From the NCBI GenBank assembly GCA_017454585.1, contig JAFTCU010000304.1:1-19899 (forward strand): DNA of 19,899 nucleotides, given 5' to 3'. This document shows, piece by piece, positions 16,192-19,899 of the stretch (its first letter is position 1; each line of letters opens with the position of its first letter). The position numbers were made by a program, and so were the translations under genes. This stretch comes from Thermoguttaceae bacterium. Lineage in GTDB: Bacteria > Planctomycetota > Planctomycetia > Pirellulales > Thermoguttaceae. The notes below the pieces were generated by a model that made no database searches, was not told the origin of the DNA, and saw nothing but the letters and a program-made list of their open reading frames with translations.

Positions 16192-16258
16192 GAATAATGA
16201 ATAACGAATCATTAAAATAAAAGCTTCCTCCATTATTTGTTATTCATTATCATTATTC
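16192..16258. repeat. Imperfect inverted repeat of GAATAAY heptamers
   Basis: The left side holds GAATAAT, GAATAAC and GAATCAT (16192-16212). The right side holds ATTATTT, GTTATTC, ATTATC (one base short) and ATTATTC (16232-16258). It fills the gap between the prfA stop and the response regulator start, on the minus strand. It looks like a decayed copy of the perfect repeat at 13961-14092. Confidence 0.75.
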
Positions 16259-16264
16259 GTTAAA

Positions 16265-17347
16265 TTAATCGATCGTTCCGAAGGCCAGGCGCTGTTCCTG
16301 ACGCTCATACTCAAGCAGAGCCTCGATGACTGGTTCCATATTTCCCGCCATGATCGAGTCCAGCTTGTAAATCGTGAAGTTGATCCGGTGGTCCGTCACG
16401 CGGTTTTCGGGGAAATTGTACGTGCGGATGCGCTGGCTGCGGTCACCCGAGCCGACTTTCGTCTTGCGGTCCTCGGAACGCTTGGCCGCCTCGATCTCGC
16501 GGTAGTGGTCGTACACGCGGGATTTCAGGACCTTCAACGCTTTCGCGAGGTTTTTGTGTTGGCTTTTTTCGTCCTGGCACTGCACGACGATGCCCGTTTC
16601 AAGGTGGGTCAGACGCACGGCGGATTGCGTCTTGTTCACGTGCTGACCTCCCGGGCCGCTTGAGCAGAAACGGTCGAGGCGGTAGTCCTCCTCCTTGATG
16701 TCGATTTCGACCTCTTCCGGTTCCGGCATCACGGCGACGGTCGCGGCGGAAGTCTGGATACGTCCCTTGGTCTCGGTCTCCGGAACACGCTGGACACGGT
16801 GGCCGCCGCTTTCGTACTGGAGTTCACGGAACACGCCCTCACCCTCGATTTCCATGACGATTTCCTTGAAACCGCCCAACTCGGTGGCGTTCATGTCCAT
16901 GATCTCGAACTTCCAGCCCTTTTTCTCGCAGTAGTGCTTGTACATATCGAACAAATCGCGAGCGAAAAGAGCGGCTTCGTCGCCCCCCGTTCCGGCACGG
17001 ATCTCGAGCATAACGCGCGTACGGTTGGCGTCCTCACCGCCGATCGTCAGATCAAGGAGTTCCTCCCAGAGTTTCTCACGGGCTTCCTTCAAATCGGGGA
17101 GTTCCATCTCGGCCAGTTCGCGCATTTCCGGGTCAGAACCGGCGATCATTTCGTTCGCTTCCGAGATTTGCTGGTTCAGATTCCGGAATTTGCGGTAACA
17201 GGTTGCCAGTTTCGCAATGGAGCCATGCTCACGTACGACGTCCACGAGTTTCGCGGAGTCGGCGAGAACTTCCGGATCGACCATTAAACGTTCAAGCTCT
17301 TCAAAGCGTGCCAGCTTTTCTTCGAGCATTTCGTGCATTGCGCCCAT
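16265..17347 (-). CDS. prfA: Peptide chain release factor 1
   Basis: Class I release factor of 360 residues, the normal length, that terminates translation at UAA and UAG. The GGQ tripeptide, which triggers peptidyl-tRNA hydrolysis, is at 233-235 within [20 protein letters not shown]. The PxT anticodon-like motif that marks RF1 rather than RF2 is PET (189-191) in [17 protein letters not shown]. The N-terminal coiled region (1-100) is the domain that contacts the GTPase centre. The start at 17347 gives MGAMHEM; the internal ATG at 17338 is also possible, and neither has a convincing Shine-Dalgarno sequence. It lies 99 bases downstream of rpmE with a terminator hairpin between them. prmC, often found right after prfA, is replaced here by a response regulator. 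Confidence 0.97.
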   Translation of the reverse strand: MGAMHEMLEEKLARFEELERLMVDPEVLADSAKLVDVVREHGSIAKLATCYRKFRNLNQQISEANEMIAGSDPEMRELAEMELPDLKEAREKLWEELLDLTIGGEDANRTRVMLEIRAGTGGDEAALFARDLFDMYKHYCEKKGWKFEIMDMNATELGGFKEIVMEIEGEGVFRELQYESGGHRVQRVPETETKGRIQTSAATVAVMPEPEEVEIDIKEEDYRLDRFCSSGPGGQHVNKTQSAVRLTHLETGIVVQCQDEKSQHKNLAKALKVLKSRVYDHYREIEAAKRSEDRKTKVGSGDRSQRIRTYNFPENRVTDHRINFTIYKLDSIMAGNMEPVIEALLEYERQEQRLAFGTID

Positions 17348-17394
17348 GGTGAGTTTTCAGTTGTCAGTTGTCAGAAAAGTTTGCCAAAAGTCCA

Positions 17395-17432
17395 CAAAAA
17401 AGGCGCAAAAACCCTTACGGATGATTGCGCCT
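17395..17432 (-). terminator. Intrinsic terminator after rpmE
   Basis: Read on the minus strand, AGGCGCA (17426-17432) pairs with TGCGCCT (17401-17407) and is followed by six T residues. It lies 14 bases past the rpmE stop codon and upstream of prfA, so prfA expression may need readthrough or its own promoter. Confidence 0.75.
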
Positions 17433-17446
17433 GAAAGGAGAATTGG

Positions 17447-17674
17447 TTATTTTTTCTTCTGGAGCGAAGCGTAACCTCCCTGCGGGATTTTGGCCTTGAA
17501 CTTCTCAATGCGCCCCGCAGTATCGACGTACTTCAGACGACCGGTGTAGAACGGGTGGCATTTGTCGCAAATATCGATCTTCAGCTCCGGTTTGGTGCTG
17601 CGCGTGATGAACGTATTGCCGCAACCACAGGTGACCTTGGTTTCGACGTAATTCGGATGAATTTTGTCTTTCAT
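17447..17674 (-). CDS. rpmE: 50S ribosomal protein L31 (zinc-binding type)
   Basis: Large-subunit protein of 75 residues at the subunit interface. [19 protein letters not shown] and PFYTG are family signatures. Cys16, Cys18, Cys36 and Cys39 form a C-X-C...C-X-X-C zinc site, marking the Zn-containing (C+) paralogue, not the Cys-free form induced under zinc starvation. AGAGGG precedes the ATG. rpmE followed by prfA in the same direction is a common arrangement. A promoter is visible upstream at 17723-17750, and a terminator follows the gene. Confidence 0.97.
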   Translation of the reverse strand: MKDKIHPNYVETKVTCGCGNTFITRSTKPELKIDICDKCHPFYTGRLKYVDTAGRIEKFKAKIPQGGYASLQKKK

Positions 17675-17722
17675 TTTTCGGTTCCCTCTAAAAAGAAAAT
17701 CTCAATTATTAATTTTCGTTAG

Positions 17723-17750
17723 ATTTTACTCTTTTTGTCGATTTGTGCAA
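17723..17750 (-). promoter_or_regulatory. Candidate sigma70-type promoter for rpmE
   Basis: On the minus strand TTGCAC (17745-17750), a 16-base spacer and TAAAAT (17723-17728), 48 bases before the rpmE ATG. It lies in the divergent region shared with the rightward gene at 17898. Confidence 0.5.
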
Positions 17751-17834
17751 GGGGGGGCGCAGAGAAAAACTCAAAATTTCCCCGGAAACCTTCATTCCCG
17801 GAAGGATTCTTTCGAGTTTTTTGGCCGGAAATCC

Positions 17835-17863
17835 TTGACTTTTCCTCTTCGTTCGTCTATAAT
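17835..17863 (+). promoter_or_regulatory. Sigma70-type promoter for the CBM9-like gene
   Basis: TTGACT (17835-17840), a 17-base spacer and a perfect TATAAT (17858-17863), 34 bases before the ATG at 17898. TAGGGG at 17886-17891 serves as ribosome-binding site. Confidence 0.8.
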
Positions 17864-17897
17864 GGTCGAAAACGAAATTTTCTTGTAGGGGTTTACC

Positions 17898-19899
17898 ATG
17901 CGCGTACTGATTTTCCTTTTGCTCGCTTTCCTTTCCGCTCCGTTTTGTGCTTACGCCGAGATTCTGGAGGAGTTCATGCCGATCACCATCGACGGCGACC
18001 TGAATGACCCGGCATGGGGCCGCGCGCCCAAAGTCGAGCCGGAAAAGGGCGTGACCTGCTGGACGCTCGCCTCCAAAGGCCAGCTTTGCGTGGCGGTTCA
18101 GAGCCGACGTCTGGATGGCGCGCCGCCTATTGCCCGGGCGGTCCCGCGGGAGGGGCAAAACTCCCCCGCTTTCATCGACGATTGCGTCGAAATCCGGATT
18201 TCCGTTTGCGGGGACGATGCTTCCAGCGTCGTCAGAAAGTACGGGGACGATGCTTCCAGCGTCGTTAAATCCTTCTTCCTGAACGCCCGCGGCGCAGTCT
18301 GGCAGGACGCCGAGCCTTCCGAAAACGCCAGGGTCCCGTGGAAGACCGCCAGTAAGATCGCGCTGGACGGAACGTGGACGCTGGAGGCCTCGGCGCCGCT
18401 AGACGCTCTGAAAATCACCGACCCGAAAAAGGCCGCCGCGCCGCAAATCGTGCGCCATTGGTTCCAGGCCGGGAGCACTCAGGACCAATTCCTGATCGGG
18501 TTCGATTTCGCGTACTACCCGACCGCGAACGTGATCCGGGCGAAAGCGGACCTTTCGGCTTTTCCTGGCGGCGAGAAAGTTCAGGGGGCGGAAATTCGTC
18601 TTCTGGAAAAGGCCACGGGAAAGGTTCTGGCGGAAAACCGCTTCGACCGTTTCGTGAACTCGCAGGCGCTGCTCTGGCGGTGGGACGTGCCGACGCTCGC
18701 CGAGGGGGAATACGAGCTGGAACTCGTGCTCGACGGCGTGAAGCACAGTCGGATCACGCGGCCGTTTGTCCGTCACCACTTCGAGTGGGAGGGGAATCAG
18801 CTCGGGCTGAGTGACCGCCTGATCCCGCCGTTCACCACGATCCAGCTCAAGAAAAACCGGGTCAAAACGATCCTGCGCTCGCACGAGTTCGACTCGCTTG
18901 GGCTCTGGTCTCAGGTCGAGATCAAGGACTCACACGGCCGCCGAAAGGAATTGCTTGCCGCGCCGATGAGGCTGGAAATTCGCGTGGACGGCGGAAAGGC
19001 GGCGGCGGTTGGAAGCGCGGGCCTGAAGTGGAAACCCATGCCGGAAACCGGGACGAGGCTCGACGGCTCGGCCAAGTGGAAAGTCGAGGCCGGGGACCCC
19101 GCGAGGCCGATCCATGGGAAAGTCCGCGTTCACTGGGATTTTGACGGCCTGATGACGTGGAAATTCACCATCGAGCCGACCGACCGGAAAATCGACGCGC
19201 TCACGCTCACCATCCCGATGAACGACGCGCTCGCGCCGTTGATGCACGCCTGCACGGATGGGATCCGGTTCAATTACGCGGGTTTCTTGCCGAAAGGGGA
19301 CGGGACGGTCTGGAAGTCCCAGGATGCGCCGCGGCGGGAGATCGTCGGGAATTTCGTCCCCTACTTGTGGGTTGGGGCCGAGGAGCCGGGAATCACCATC
19401 TGCGCAGAAAACGACCGCGGCTGGATCAATGACCCGGAGAAACCGTGCCAGGAAATCGTTCGAGACGGTAAAACGCTGAATCTCGTGTTTCATCTGATCG
19501 GCCGGCCGTCGAAGATCAAAAGCTCGCGCACCATCACGCTCGCTTTTCAGGCGACGCCGATTAAACCGATGCCGGCCGGGTGGAGGCGCAAGGCGTACGG
19601 CGACTGGCAGGCGCAGACCGTGGTGCCACCGGAAGATTTCATCAATTTCTGGGGGGCCGGCTACTACTGGGGGACCGAAACGGGAAGCGGTGACCTGAAA
19701 CCGCGCGACGGCAATTACGAGTACCTGCGCAAAATCGCGGTCCGGCGGGAAGGCGGCGAGATCGACGAGACGTTCATCAAGGAGTGGATGAAGGGGTACA
19801 CGAAAATGCTCGACTCCGTCCCCGACCCGATACAGAAGGAGGAGCGGTACAAAATGTACCTCGCGCACGTGAACGCCGGGTTCCACATTCGGCCGCACT
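17898..19899 (+). CDS. Large secreted protein with CBM9-like domain and glycosidase-like region (3' end outside window)
   Basis: The frame from the ATG at 17898 stays open to the window edge, giving 667 codons. A promoter and ribosome-binding site lie just upstream. The signal peptide is about residues 1-20 (MRVLIFLLLAFLSAPFCAYA). ITIDGDLNDPAWG (about 29-41) followed by DDCVEIRIS (~95-103) and SFFLNARGAVWQD is the pattern of CBM9/DOMON-like carbohydrate-binding domains. From about residue 295 (FEWEGNQLGLSDRLIPPF, then RSHEFDSLGLWSQVEIKD and ELLAAPMRLEI) it resembles the DUF6067/GH123-like glycoside hydrolase group of Planctomycetota, Lentisphaerae and related bacteria; that family call is tentative. 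Two in-frame copies of a 24-bp repeat encode residues 105-123 inside the CBM9-like domain. Likely role: binding and breakdown of extracellular glycans. Long open frames on the opposite strand here are shadows. Confidence 0.85.
   Translation, partial: MRVLIFLLLAFLSAPFCAYAEILEEFMPITIDGDLNDPAWGRAPKVEPEKGVTCWTLASKGQLCVAVQSRRLDGAPPIARAVPREGQNSPAFIDDCVEIRISVCGDDASSVVRKYGDDASSVVKSFFLNARGAVWQDAEPSENARVPWKTASKIALDGTWTLEASAPLDALKITDPKKAAAPQIVRHWFQAGSTQDQFLIGFDFAYYPTANVIRAKADLSAFPGGEKVQGAEIRLLEKATGKVLAENRFDRFVNSQALLWRWDVPTLAEGEYELELVLDGVKHSRITRPFVRHHFEWEGNQLGLSDRLIPPFTTIQLKKNRVKTILRSHEFDSLGLWSQVEIKDSHGRRKELLAAPMRLEIRVDGGKAAAVGSAGLKWKPMPETGTRLDGSAKWKVEAGDPARPIHGKVRVHWDFDGLMTWKFTIEPTDRKIDALTLTIPMNDALAPLMHACTDGIRFNYAGFLPKGDGTVWKSQDAPRREIVGNFVPYLWVGAEEPGITICAENDRGWINDPEKPCQEIVRDGKTLNLVFHLIGRPSKIKSSRTITLAFQATPIKPMPAGWRRKAYGDWQAQTVVPPEDFINFWGAGYYWGTETGSGDLKPRDGNYEYLRKIAVRREGGEIDETFIKEWMKGYTKMLDSVPDPIQKEERYKMYLAHVNAGFHIRPH
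18209..18265 (+). repeat. 24-bp hairpin repeat, tandem copies 1 and 2, in frame in the CBM9-like gene
   Basis: Two identical 24-base copies (18209-18232 and 18242-18265) start 33 bases apart, exactly 11 codons, so the reading frame is kept. Each contains GACGATGCTTCCAGCGTCGT and encodes GDDASSVV; the linker is RKY. Each can fold into a 9-bp stem with a 3-base loop in the mRNA. A third copy, with one mismatch, is at 8377-8400. Confidence 0.9.

Noticed and set aside
18930..19898. Minus-strand open frame of 322 codons at the right edge
   Set aside because: Antisense to the gene starting at 17898, which has a promoter, signal peptide and domain similarity. High GC at the third position makes shadow frames long.

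Overview
The window looks like chromosomal DNA of a member of the Planctomycetota. The inference rests on a pilin-like DUF1559 protein with the H-X9-D tail, a PEP-CTERM protein carrying autotransporter-type beta-strand repeats, an outer-membrane barrel protein with a terminal Phe, large secreted glycosidase-like proteins, and the ffh-rpsP-trmD-rplS order without rimM. Base composition is moderately GC-rich in genes and AT-rich in the gaps. No rRNA, tRNA, CRISPR array, transposase or phage gene was seen. The genus cannot be fixed from sequence alone.

Layout. 1-2802: translation and secretion block on the + strand (3' end of ffh, rpsP, trmD, rplS) closed by a strong terminator. 2835-6222: leftward surface-protein pair, a PEP-CTERM/beta-helix protein followed by a DUF1559 pilin-like protein, with a hairpin between them and a plausible promoter upstream. 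6396-8374: rightward pair, an outer-membrane barrel protein of unknown role and a CPBP-type membrane protease. 8362-12159: leftward group, a MalY/PatB-type PLP lyase, a secreted GH106-like glycosidase and a DUF4416 protein. 12298-15520: rightward lipid or secondary-metabolite type group (beta-ketoacyl synthase, acyl carrier protein, phytoene-desaturase-like FAD oxidoreductase) behind a clear sigma70-type promoter. 15552-17750: leftward rpmE, prfA and a NarL-type regulator whose receiver lacks the phosphorylatable Asp. 17835-19899: a rightward gene with a good promoter, encoding a large secreted CBM9-like/glycosidase-like protein that runs off the right edge; its frame is open to the end of the window.

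Two repeat families stand out. (1) A 24-bp hairpin-forming element occurs three times: twice in tandem and in frame inside the CBM9-like domain (18209-18265), where it encodes GDDASSVV, and once at 8377-8400, where it supplies the C-terminus of the DUF4416 protein (TTLKASSP) and gives a convergent gene overlap. This resembles in concept the protein-coding palindromic elements of Rickettsia. (2) A heptamer GAATAAY, arranged as inverted arrays around a spacer, sits in three intergenic gaps (776-878, 13961-14092, 16192-16258), with a shorter relative at 13597-13647. The arrays carry stop codons in every frame on one strand and none on the other, so they create spurious open frames and misplaced starts.

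The most interesting leads are the in-frame coding repeat, the heptamer inverted repeats, the compact synthase-carrier-desaturase locus, and the Asp-less response regulator beside it.
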